From: a bacterium
GTDB taxonomy: Bacteria > Patescibacteriota > Minisyncoccia > JAJYZQ01
Direction: 5' to 3'
NCBI GenBank assembly: GCA_021799835.1
Contig: JAJYZQ010000035.1
Coordinates: 1-5,749 of the forward strand
Length of the DNA stretch: 5,749 bases
In this document: one piece after another, positions 1 through 4,748 of the stretch
Numbering within the stretch: the stretch's first letter is position 1
How the letters are laid out: each line of letters opens with the position of its first letter
Notes under the pieces: model-generated
What the model saw: only the letters and a program-made list of their open reading frames with translations
Databases searched by the model: none
Told to the model about the DNA's origin: nothing
Translations under genes and position numbers: made by a program

Positions 1-789
1 CATTTTTGCGATATCGCGCAGGAGCAGGTAACCTTTTGGCGAAAGGTTGAATACCTCATACTTGCCCGGAACAGCATTGCGCGTAAGCATCAGCACTGCG
101 TTAGCGATATCGTCTTCGTGGACATACTGTCGCGCCGATCGCCAGTCGGTGAGTGGTATAAAGGGAAATGATTGCTTGATCATACTGAGCAATCCCAGTT
201 TTTTGAATGATCCCTGTCCGCGTGGGCCGGTAACGCTTGCCGGACGGATAATGAATATCTGTGGTGTAAATGATCCGGCTTTGCGCACCTGATCGTAAAG
301 TGTGTGCAAATTTTCTTCTATAACGCGCTTGTCCTCAGCGTATGAATACCGTGATTTTCTAAACGGGTCGTCTTCGGTGAAAAAATGATCAGGGGAGTTT
401 GTGGGCAACGCGCCATAACTTGCTACCGTAGAAAAATATATGAGCTTGGGGATATGGTGGGTGAACGCGAAAGAGAAAACATTTTGTGCAGCGGTAACAT
501 TTGATCGGATCTGCCATTGTCGGCGCTTGCCATATTGCTCGCGGATAACAAATGCGCAGTGAATGATAACGTCGGGCGTTCCGTGAGCGAGCGCCTGTTC
601 CTGCCAACCATCATCAGCAAGATTTTGGGTGATCCAGGAGATCTTATGGGGGTCTCGGGCGATGATCTCGGTCTTATGTGAATCCTGCATATCAATAGCA
701 GTAATGGCGGTGACCGCTTCGTCTGCTGCAAAAAGCTCGCACAGCATATTGGCGATATAGCCGTTTGCGCCGGTGATCAGTATATTCAT
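1..789 (-). CDS. NAD(P)-dependent nucleotide-sugar epimerase/dehydratase family protein (extended SDR), C-terminus beyond the window
   Basis: Translating the minus strand from the ATG at 789 gives 263 uninterrupted codons to the window edge, so the 3' end is missing; full-length relatives are usually about 300-350 residues. The Rossmann nucleotide-binding motif TGANGYIA is at residues 6-13. An acidic residue after beta-2 (AID, D33) suits NAD ribose binding. PDVIIHCAF at 72-80 is the usual beta-4 region, STVASYG at 120-126 carries the catalytic Ser/Thr, and Y150-A-E-D-K154 is the catalytic YxxxK pair. RPASVTGPRGQG at 182-193 and QYVHEDDIANAV at 221-232 are typical of the extended SDR substrate side. 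Members act on nucleotide sugars in the cytoplasm (epimerases, dehydratases, reductases); the exact substrate cannot be read here. The third glycine of the GxxGxxG motif is alanine (A13), a tolerated variation. No Shine-Dalgarno sequence precedes the start. The gene diverges from the small gene at 867. Neighbouring glycosyltransferases fit a glycan role, by inference. Confidence 0.93.
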   Translation of the reverse strand, partial: MNILITGANGYIANMLCELFAADEAVTAITAIDMQDSHKTEIIARDPHKISWITQNLADDGWQEQALAHGTPDVIIHCAFVIREQYGKRRQWQIRSNVTAAQNVFSFAFTHHIPKLIYFSTVASYGALPTNSPDHFFTEDDPFRKSRYSYAEDKRVIEENLHTLYDQVRKAGSFTPQIFIIRPASVTGPRGQGSFKKLGLLSMIKQSFPFIPLTDWRSARQYVHEDDIANAVLMLTRNAVPGKYEVFNLSPKGYLLLRDIAKM

Positions 790-866
790 TGCGTTTCGTT
801 AATTTTGTTGTAGTATAGGAGTATCTACGAGAAGGCGGGAAGCGGTACTCTTTACCGAGCATATCT
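790..866. promoter_or_regulatory. Divergent intergenic region with candidate promoters in both directions
   Basis: This 77-bp gap separates two divergent starts and so should hold both promoters. For the minus gene, TATACT (complement of 812-817) is a good -10 box lying 22 nt before its ATG; the best -35 is a weak TTCCCG (complement of 836-841) at 18-nt spacing. For the plus gene, TAGTAT at 811-816 with TTGCGT at 789-794 (16-nt spacer) is a weak candidate. The two -10 boxes overlap on opposite strands, so the promoters could compete for polymerase. The assignments rest on motif matching only. Confidence 0.4.
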
Positions 867-1229
867 ATGCGGAATTCTCGCATAAAAATTGTGTTGCTGG
901 TTGCTGGAGTTGCAGCAGTCCTTGTTGCTCTCGTTGTTTTCTATGTGCAGTATATTCGTCCGGTGATGATACGAAACGAATATGCAACTATGGCGCATAG
1001 GGCTGAGCAGGCGTACCGACAATACGCGGCAACACACTCGGCAGAAGATCTTTCTCGCGGTCCGTGTATTGCGGAAAATCTTGTTTCAGGATGGGTAGCG
1101 GATATTGTCCATAATCCGCGGCAAGCAATAGATGATCTCCCGCAGAATCAATGTACGAATTATTTGAATGGGACAGCCACGCATTTTGTGGAGCTAGATC
1201 CGCAAGGCAATGTTATTCGCATTCATTGA
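867..1229 (+). CDS. Small single-pass membrane protein of unknown function (120 aa)
   Basis: I do not recognise a family. The protein has a short basic N-terminus (MRNSRIK), one hydrophobic helix at about residues 7-29, and a soluble region of about 90 residues predicted to lie outside the membrane (positive-inside rule). An amphipathic, Ala/Tyr/Gln-rich stretch follows the helix (about 36-56), giving a pilin-like outline. However, the prepilin peptidase motif (Gly then Phe-Thr-Leu-x-Glu) is absent, so it is not called a pilin. Two cysteines (C67, C96) could form a disulfide in the extracytoplasmic domain. The C-terminus (FVELDPQGNVIRIH) looks like a beta-hairpin strand pair. This ATG is the only plausible start, because an in-frame TAG lies at 816-818 with no other start codon between. 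There is no good Shine-Dalgarno: a GA-rich stretch at 830-845 is too far upstream. The gene is convergent with the 71-aa gene, 25 bp away. Confidence 0.75.
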   Translation: MRNSRIKIVLLVAGVAAVLVALVVFYVQYIRPVMIRNEYATMAHRAEQAYRQYAATHSAEDLSRGPCIAENLVSGWVADIVHNPRQAIDDLPQNQCTNYLNGTATHFVELDPQGNVIRIH

Positions 1230-1254
1230 GTAGGTGCGAAAGCGGAGGATATGC

Positions 1255-1470
1255 TTACTTCTGCCGTGCCTGTATAGCCGGCTTGACGTAATGGTCAATG
1301 TAAAAACTTTGTGGCATACCTGCCATATAATGGTTAACTGCGCCATACGTTCCTTCCAGTGCATTCATACGAACTGACGCATAGTAACTGTAGGTGACCA
1401 CTCCACCAACAATGACCAATACTACCGCAAATATGGCGAATATTTGCGTTTTGGTAACCTCTTTTTTCAT
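1255..1470 (-). CDS. Very small single-pass membrane protein of unknown function (71 aa)
   Basis: A lysine-rich N-terminus (MKKEVTK) precedes one strongly hydrophobic helix at about residues 9-30. A soluble tail of about 40 residues follows, containing several tyrosines and a basic end (QARQK). No family is recognised. It has no cysteines and no lipobox, so it is a simple membrane-anchored peptide rather than a lipoprotein. Support for it being real comes from a near-consensus promoter immediately upstream on the same strand (1500-1529) and from the typical membrane-protein composition. No Shine-Dalgarno precedes the ATG; the leader predicted from that promoter is about 23 nt. The 3' end faces the 120-aa gene with a 25-bp gap and no visible hairpin terminator between them. 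Both proteins share the layout of a short cytoplasmic basic end, one TM helix and a small outer domain, but I see no clear sequence similarity. Confidence 0.7.
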   Translation of the reverse strand: MKKEVTKTQIFAIFAVVLVIVGGVVTYSYYASVRMNALEGTYGAVNHYMAGMPQSFYIDHYVKPAIQARQK

Positions 1471-1499
1471 ATGGGCTTTGATAGTGTAGTACGTTGTTT

Positions 1500-1529
1500 A
1501 TTGTACGTGAGGAGCAGCGCGTATGTCAA
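1500..1529 (-). promoter_or_regulatory. Sigma70-like promoter for the 71-aa gene
   Basis: On the minus strand, TTGACA (complement of 1524-1529, a perfect -35) is followed by 18 nt and TACAAT (complement of 1500-1505, one mismatch to consensus). Transcription would start near 1493, giving a short leader of about 23 nt before the ATG at 1470. This is one of the two strongest promoter matches in the window. It lies back to back with the plus-strand promoter at 1541-1569. Confidence 0.75.
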
Positions 1530-1540
1530 CAAAACAAATC

Positions 1541-1569
1541 TTGCCCCTCACGATATTGCCTTGTATAAT
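1541..1569 (+). promoter_or_regulatory. Sigma70-like promoter for the 121-aa gene
   Basis: TTGCCC (1541-1546) and a perfect TATAAT (1564-1569) are separated by exactly 17 nt. The expected transcription start is near 1576, giving a leader of about 110 nt before the ATG at 1686. It diverges from the promoter at 1500-1529, and the two -35 boxes are only 11 bp apart, so polymerase binding at one may affect the other. Confidence 0.7.
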
Positions 1570-1576
1570 GGATCAT

Positions 1577-1648
1577 ATGCGCAAGCATAGAGATTATCCG
1601 ATACGGTGGATCGCCAGTATACGGCTGCACTTCATCATATTGCGGTAA
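1577..1648 (+). CDS. Possible leaderless upstream ORF (23 codons) in the leader of the 121-aa gene
   Basis: An ATG at 1577 falls about at the transcription start predicted from the TATAAT at 1564-1569, so it could be translated as a leaderless message. It runs 23 codons to a TAA at 1646-1648, which is 19 nt before the Shine-Dalgarno of the next gene. The peptide begins MRKHRDYPIR and ends LHFIILR; it is strongly basic, with five Arg, one Lys and two His. The same bases at 1576-1589 can form a 5-bp hairpin (TATGC/GCATA) with a GCAA tetraloop, an alternative reading as a 5'-end stabilising structure. Evidence for translation is positional only. A chance ORF of this length is quite possible. Confidence 0.25.
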   Translation: MRKHRDYPIRWIASIRLHFIILR

Positions 1649-1667
1649 TGCATAATCATTATAACGG

Positions 1668-1677
1668 AAGGAGGTGA
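1668..1677 (+). promoter_or_regulatory. Strong Shine-Dalgarno sequence that fixes the start of the 121-aa gene
   Basis: AAGGAGGTGA is a full-length complement to the 16S rRNA 3' end, with 8 nt between it and the ATG at 1686. A GTG at 1674 in the same frame lies inside this sequence and so cannot be the start. It is the only strong ribosome binding site in front of a gene in this window; the other genes lack one. Confidence 0.85.
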
Positions 1678-1685
1678 ATATCATT

Positions 1686-2051
1686 ATGGATCAGAACAGC
1701 GGTTCGACGAAGGGGGTCATTTGGATCATCGTGGTCATCGTGGTCATTATTATTGCCGGTTATTTGATATACAAATATAGCGCAATACGGCCAGCGCCCC
1801 AGACGTCTCCTACTATTCCGACACAAAACCAAGTGCCGCCGACTCATACTAGCGGCGCAACACCAAGTAGTCAGAATGGCAACGGTGCCGTGCAAGCTCC
1901 GCCAGCGGGCGGTGGCAATGGCGGCGCAGGTATTACCGGTGCGGCAACCGTACCTACCGGTGTGGATGTGACCGGAGGAACGCAGGGTGCTTCATATCCT
2001 GCGGCAGCTCCTACTCCCGCTCCGGCTCCTACTCCAGCACCAATCCAGTAA
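1686..2051 (+). CDS. Single-pass membrane protein with Pro/Ala/Gly-rich low-complexity tail (121 aa), function unknown
   Basis: A short polar N-terminus (MDQNSGSTKG) leads into a very hydrophobic Ile/Val helix at about residues 11-29. About 90 residues without regular fold follow: a Pro/Thr/Gln/Ser segment (36-65), a Gly/Ala-rich middle (about 70-100), and a closing APTPAP repeat (108-119). The layout suggests a membrane-anchored flexible linker or stalk, possibly a cell-wall or periplasm-spanning spacer; that is inference. Nine-bp units at 1722-1748 (TGGATCATC, GTGGTCATC, GTGGTCATT) encode part of the TM helix, hinting at growth by short tandem duplication. Its own promoter (1541-1569), strong Shine-Dalgarno and dedicated terminator (2076-2105) suggest a separately and well expressed gene. 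No family is recognised. The ATG at 1686 is preferred over the upstream GTG at 1674, which overlaps the ribosome binding site. Confidence 0.82.
   Translation: MDQNSGSTKGVIWIIVVIVVIIIAGYLIYKYSAIRPAPQTSPTIPTQNQVPPTHTSGATPSSQNGNGAVQAPPAGGGNGGAGITGAATVPTGVDVTGGTQGASYPAAAPTPAPAPTPAPIQ
2007..2042 (+). repeat. Two tandem 18-bp units encoding APTPAP-APTPAP
   Basis: Units at 2007-2024 and 2025-2042 match at 15 of 18 positions, and all differences are in third codon positions. They encode two identical APTPAP hexapeptides near the protein C-terminus. Identical protein with silent DNA differences suggests selection for the repeat at protein level, or an older duplication. Confidence 0.8.
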
Positions 2052-2075
2052 TCATTATAATGGATTGGTATACAC

Positions 2076-2105
2076 AAAAACCTCTCGCATAGCCGAGAGG
2101 TTTTT
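2076..2105. terminator. Strong intrinsic terminator, symmetric
   Basis: A perfect 12-bp stem (AAAAACCTCTCG pairing with CGAGAGGTTTTT) encloses the 6-nt loop CATAGC, and the 3' arm ends in a T-run at 2101-2105. It lies 24 nt after the stop of the 121-aa gene. Because A5 precedes and T5 follows the GC core, it could work in both directions. It isolates the small-protein block from the glycosyltransferase genes, which therefore need their own promoter. Confidence 0.93.
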
Positions 2106-2107
2106 GT

Positions 2108-2135
2108 TTGCTGGATATTATTTATTTGGTACAAT
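2108..2135 (+). promoter_or_regulatory. Candidate promoter for the glycosyltransferase pair, near-leaderless
   Basis: A promoter is expected between the terminator and the ATG at 2148. TACAAT at 2130-2135 is a good -10 box; TTGCTG at 2108-2113 is a weak -35 at 16-nt spacing. Transcription would start near 2142, only about 6 nt before the ATG, which agrees with the absence of any Shine-Dalgarno there. Confidence 0.5.
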
Positions 2136-2147
2136 AAAATCACTCTT

Positions 2148-3275
2148 ATGAAAATCGCAATAAACCTCCTGCCGTATTCCAGTTATCAAGGCATTGAAGT
2201 GTTTGCTGAGAATTTGATGCGGGCGCTCGCAAGGAATTTTCCTGCCGTTAAATTTATTTTAATGGTACATCAAAACTCTCCTGCATTTACTCATTTTTCC
2301 GCGCCCAATGTGCAACGCGAAATCATTCACGCGCGCAGTACCGGAAAAATTATGTTGGCATTAGTGCAGCAGACCGCACTGCGGCGTGTGCTCCGGCGCA
2401 CCCAACCGGATGTTCTTCTTTCCTTCTCTCCTTCTTTTCCGTTATGGTATGGGCGAAATATTGTGGTTATTCATGATTGTGCGTATGATCGGTTTAATGA
2501 GGCGGCAGATATTTTTTCTCGGCTTTATTTTAAGCTGATGTTTATTGCAGCAAAATATTTTGCACGGCGGATCCTTACGGTGTCCGCGTTTTCCCAGAAA
2601 GAATTGGAACAACTCTATGGCATCAGCGCAGAGCGCATACGTGTTATTAGCGAAGGTGTTCCCGCTATGGCCGCAGCTTTCGATCAGCGCGCAACAGAAA
2701 CATTGCAGCGGTTTGGCATCTCCATGCCGTATTTTCTCTATATCGGCAATATGCGCCCGCGCAAAAATGTTGTGGGTATGGTGGATGCATTTAAACTTTT
2801 TTGTACACACCATCCAGATTACCAATTTGTTTTAGCGGGAAAATATGATACGCGATTCATTGATATTAAAAAATATATTGTGCAACAAGGATTGCATCAG
2901 ACAGTGCTTCCGATAGGATTTATAGAAGGGGGGGAAAAAACCGTACTGTATAAAAATGCAGCAGCACTACTCTTCGTAAGTTTTTATGAGGGCTTTGGGT
3001 TGCCGGTTTTAGAGGCGCAAGCATTGGGTGTTCCCGTGCTTACAGCGAATTCTTCATCGTTACCGGAAGTAGGGGGACGGGGAGCACTCTATGCGGATCC
3101 GTATAGTGTTACGGATATTGCGCAAAAGATGGATCAGATCGTTTCTGATGAATCCTTGCGCGAGCGCATCGTTCATGAGGGCTTTATAAATGTTCAAAAG
3201 TTTTCTTGGGATAGCGCTGCCCAGCAATGTATGGCCGCAATACAACAGGCATATGAAAATACTCCAAATAAATAA
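2148..3275 (+). CDS. Glycosyltransferase, GT4-type (GT-B fold, retaining), mannosyltransferase-like
   Basis: At 375 aa this is the usual length for GT4 enzymes, which transfer a sugar from a nucleotide donor to a growing glycan or lipid-linked acceptor at the cytoplasmic membrane face. The N-terminal acceptor domain starts MKIAINLLPY, with the glycine-containing loop YQGIEVFAENL at 13-23. VVIHDCAYDRF at 106-116 holds the conserved His (H109), and TVSAFSQKEL at 144-153 ends the first domain. The donor domain has YIGNMRPRKN (198-207), with the Arg/Lys that contact the donor phosphates. It also has the E-x7-E motif E281-GFGLPVL-E289 and NSSSLPEVGG (301-310). The overall pattern resembles the mannosyl/rhamnosyltransferase-like GT4 group used for O-antigen or exopolysaccharide synthesis, but donor and acceptor cannot be fixed from sequence. 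The start is taken at the ATG giving the canonical first beta strand, without a Shine-Dalgarno. It overlaps the next glycosyltransferase by 23 nt, so the two should be co-transcribed. Confidence 0.95.
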   Translation: MKIAINLLPYSSYQGIEVFAENLMRALARNFPAVKFILMVHQNSPAFTHFSAPNVQREIIHARSTGKIMLALVQQTALRRVLRRTQPDVLLSFSPSFPLWYGRNIVVIHDCAYDRFNEAADIFSRLYFKLMFIAAKYFARRILTVSAFSQKELEQLYGISAERIRVISEGVPAMAAAFDQRATETLQRFGISMPYFLYIGNMRPRKNVVGMVDAFKLFCTHHPDYQFVLAGKYDTRFIDIKKYIVQQGLHQTVLPIGFIEGGEKTVLYKNAAALLFVSFYEGFGLPVLEAQALGVPVLTANSSSLPEVGGRGALYADPYSVTDIAQKMDQIVSDESLRERIVHEGFINVQKFSWDSAAQQCMAAIQQAYENTPNK

Positions 3276-4377
3276 ACTTTATTTTCCGTGGATCGGTGGC
3301 GTGGAAAAAGCCGTGCAAGACATTGCAGAGGGTTTGCGAGAACAGGAGGGCATTACTATGACCGTGCTTGCGTGCCAACCGAAAGGAAAGTCAACGGCGG
3401 AACTCGTACATGGCGTTACGGTATATCGTGCGGGAAGCTGGGGAATGGCGCTGGGGATGCCATTGTCGTTATCATTTTTCCGTCTGTTTCGGCGGCTTTC
3501 CCGCTCGGCAGATGTCCTCATCGTGCATTATCCGTTTCCCCTTGGGATGGTGGGTGTGCGGTTCTTTGCGCGCACGGTGCCATTTTTTGTATACTACCAT
3601 AGCGATATTGTGCGGCAGAAAGCATTGGCACGGCTGTTTGCCCCCTTTGACCGGTGGGTGCTCCGTAATGCCCGCGGCATTTTAGTTTCCAATCCTGCAA
3701 TCATCCAATCATCCCCATTATTACAGTTATTCAAAGAAAAGTGTACGGTCGTTCCTTTTGGTATTGATGAGCGCGAATTTGTCCAGGATGCTGCACGAGA
3801 AAAGCGCATCACAGAAATCCAAAAGCGGTACGGGAAAAATTTTGTCTTGTTTGTGGGGCGGCTTATCTATTATAAGGGTGTTGAATATTTGGTGGAAGCA
3901 GCGGAACGCTTGCGGAATGAACCGGAGAATTTTGTGCTGATCGGTGAGGGAGCACTACAAGCGCAGTTGCAGCAGCGGATCGCAGAGCTGCACCTTGAAC
4001 AAAAGATCGCGCTGTTGCCTCTCCAAGACCGCCAAACAGTGATTGATTACTGTTTTGCTTGTGGATTATTGGTGCTGCCTTCCATATATAGGAGCGAAGC
4101 ATTTGGCATTGTGTTAATGGAAGCGATGGCGGCGGGGAAGCCGGTGATCTCTACCGACCTCGGCACAGGGACATCATATATCAATCAACACCATATAACG
4201 GGGTTTGTTGTGCCGCCGCGTGATAGTGCCGCACTCGCTGGTGCTCTTCACGAGATATTGCGTAATCCACACCTTCAAAAGTCATTTGGTATTGCAGCGC
4301 GCGAACGCGTGCACAACTTTTTCTCACGCACCGCGATGGTTGTGCATCTTATGCAGATCATTCAGGAGAAAGGTTGA
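3253..4377 (+). CDS. Glycosyltransferase, GT4-type (GT-B fold, retaining)
   Basis: This is a 374-residue GT4 enzyme. The open frame extends upstream to an ATG at 3190, but the ATG at 3253 gives the canonical MKILQINKLYFPWIGGVE start with the glycine-rich donor loop at 15-16. The extra 21 residues would lie deep within the preceding gene, so 3253 is preferred. Further motifs are YYHSDIV (114-120, His116), VPFGID (167-172), VGRLIYYKG (201-209, with R203 and K208 for donor phosphates), E282-AFGIVLM-E290 (the E-x7-E motif), and a C-terminal helix packing back on the N-domain (about 350-374). The family makes surface glycans, glycolipids or lipid-linked oligosaccharides at the inner membrane face; the sugar is not determinable here. 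It overlaps the upstream glycosyltransferase by 23 nt in another frame and has no Shine-Dalgarno, which suggests translational coupling. A promoter begins within its TGA stop. Confidence 0.95.
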   Translation: MKILQINKLYFPWIGGVEKAVQDIAEGLREQEGITMTVLACQPKGKSTAELVHGVTVYRAGSWGMALGMPLSLSFFRLFRRLSRSADVLIVHYPFPLGMVGVRFFARTVPFFVYYHSDIVRQKALARLFAPFDRWVLRNARGILVSNPAIIQSSPLLQLFKEKCTVVPFGIDEREFVQDAAREKRITEIQKRYGKNFVLFVGRLIYYKGVEYLVEAAERLRNEPENFVLIGEGALQAQLQQRIAELHLEQKIALLPLQDRQTVIDYCFACGLLVLPSIYRSEAFGIVLMEAMAAGKPVISTDLGTGTSYINQHHITGFVVPPRDSAALAGALHEILRNPHLQKSFGIAARERVHNFFSRTAMVVHLMQIIQEKG

Positions 4378-4402
4378 CCTGATTTTGCTGCAGCGTTATA
4401 AT
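4374..4402 (+). promoter_or_regulatory. Near-consensus sigma70 promoter starting in the upstream stop codon
   Basis: TTGACC (4374-4379) and a perfect TATAAT (4397-4402) are separated by exactly 17 nt. The -35 box includes the TGA stop (4375-4377) of the upstream glycosyltransferase. Transcription would start near 4409, giving a 336-nt leader to the glycosyltransferase at 4745, or a 64-nt leader to the open frame at 4473. It implies that what follows can be expressed independently of the glycosyltransferase pair. Confidence 0.75.
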
Positions 4403-4744
4403 AGTTTGTATTCATATATTAGGCGATAGCTTGGAGGGGGTGCCTTGTATTGCTTGCTCTTCTTTCATACCTATGAAGATCATTATTGCAGAGATCACGA
4501 AAACCAGCTTCTTATTTTCCGATCCAAACGGAATTTCCCGCCTACTGCCCTCTTTTTGTCTTAAAAATACGGATATCAAAATTTATTGACTGGCTGCTTA
4601 TTGCCGTCTGTTTTTGCGTAAAAACGTTGAGCATTTTGAAAAATACTTCAAGAAAAATGATCGTATATGCATAATACTGCGAGCATTTTGTGCCGCCGCA
4701 CTATTGATGGTATATTGTAATCTGTATAGTACTCATCACATCGT
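4378..4744 (+). other. 367-bp gap between glycosyltransferase genes, AT-richer than its neighbours
   Basis: It contains the promoter at 4374-4402, a purine-rich Shine-Dalgarno-like run GGAGGGGGTG at 4433-4442, the interrupted open frame from 4473, and a possible second promoter just before 4745. I see no clear Rho-independent terminator for the upstream pair. The small inverted repeat GTTTTT/AAAAAC at 4610-4625 is too AT-rich to serve as one. No tRNA or known riboswitch core was recognised. Gaps of this size are out of keeping with the tight packing of the other genes, which supports either a decayed small gene or a long untranslated leader. Confidence 0.5.
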
Positions 4745-4748
4745 ATGA
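4473..4748 (+). pseudogene. Possible broken small gene: one frame interrupted by a single TGA, ending in an ATGA overlap with the next gene
   Basis: From the ATG at 4473 the frame runs 38 codons (beginning MKIIIAEITKTSFLFSDPNG) to a TGA at 4587-4589. It then stays open in the same frame for another 52 codons to a TGA at 4746-4748. That final stop shares bases with the ATG of the next glycosyltransferase (ATGA at 4745-4748), the classic coupling arrangement. The second part contains KNVEHFEKYFKKND and a hydrophobic, Cys/Ala-rich end. No family is recognised. The long genes here use TGA as a stop, so recoding to Trp or Gly is unlikely as a general code. A point mutation in a small gene, or chance, are the simpler readings. 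No Shine-Dalgarno precedes 4473. Confidence 0.3.
4702..4730 (+). promoter_or_regulatory. Weak candidate promoter directly before the third glycosyltransferase
   Basis: TATAGT at 4725-4730 is a good -10 box. A -35 is poor: TATTGA at 4702-4707 with 17-nt spacing, or TTGATG at 4704-4709 with 15 nt. Transcription from here would start about 8 nt before the ATG at 4745, giving a nearly leaderless message in keeping with the missing Shine-Dalgarno. The upstream promoter at 4374-4402 is the better match. Confidence 0.35.

Noticed and set aside
1674..1685. GTG start for the 121-aa gene
   Set aside because: The GTG lies within the Shine-Dalgarno sequence itself; the ATG at 1686 has proper spacing.
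1871..2143. 90-codon minus-strand ORF opposite the Pro/Ala/Gly-rich gene
   Set aside because: It is a mirror of the GC-rich low-complexity coding region. The plus strand has the promoter, Shine-Dalgarno, TM helix and terminator.
3190..3252. 21-residue N-terminal extension of the second glycosyltransferase
   Set aside because: It lies inside the preceding glycosyltransferase gene in another frame, and the family's first beta strand begins exactly at the ATG at 3253.
4445..4564. 39-codon ORF starting at a TTG just after GGAGGGGGTG
   Set aside because: The SD-like run is only about 2 nt from the TTG, the start codon is rare, and the peptide resembles no known leader. It is probably chance.
4587..4589. 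TGA recoded as Trp or Gly (alternative genetic code 4 or 25)
   Set aside because: TGA terminates the 120-aa gene and the second glycosyltransferase, while the long genes have no internal TGA and use TGG and GGN normally. One TGA in a doubtful frame is not enough.
4610..4625. Inverted repeat GTTTTT-GCGT-AAAAAC as a terminator
   Set aside because: The stem is nearly all A-T pairs and no T-run follows, so it is not a convincing intrinsic terminator.
4486..4674. 62-codon plus-strand ORF in the gap before the third glycosyltransferase
   Set aside because: It starts at a TTG with no Shine-Dalgarno, has no recognisable domain, and overlaps the more suggestive frame at 4473-4748. Its stop has no relation to the next gene.
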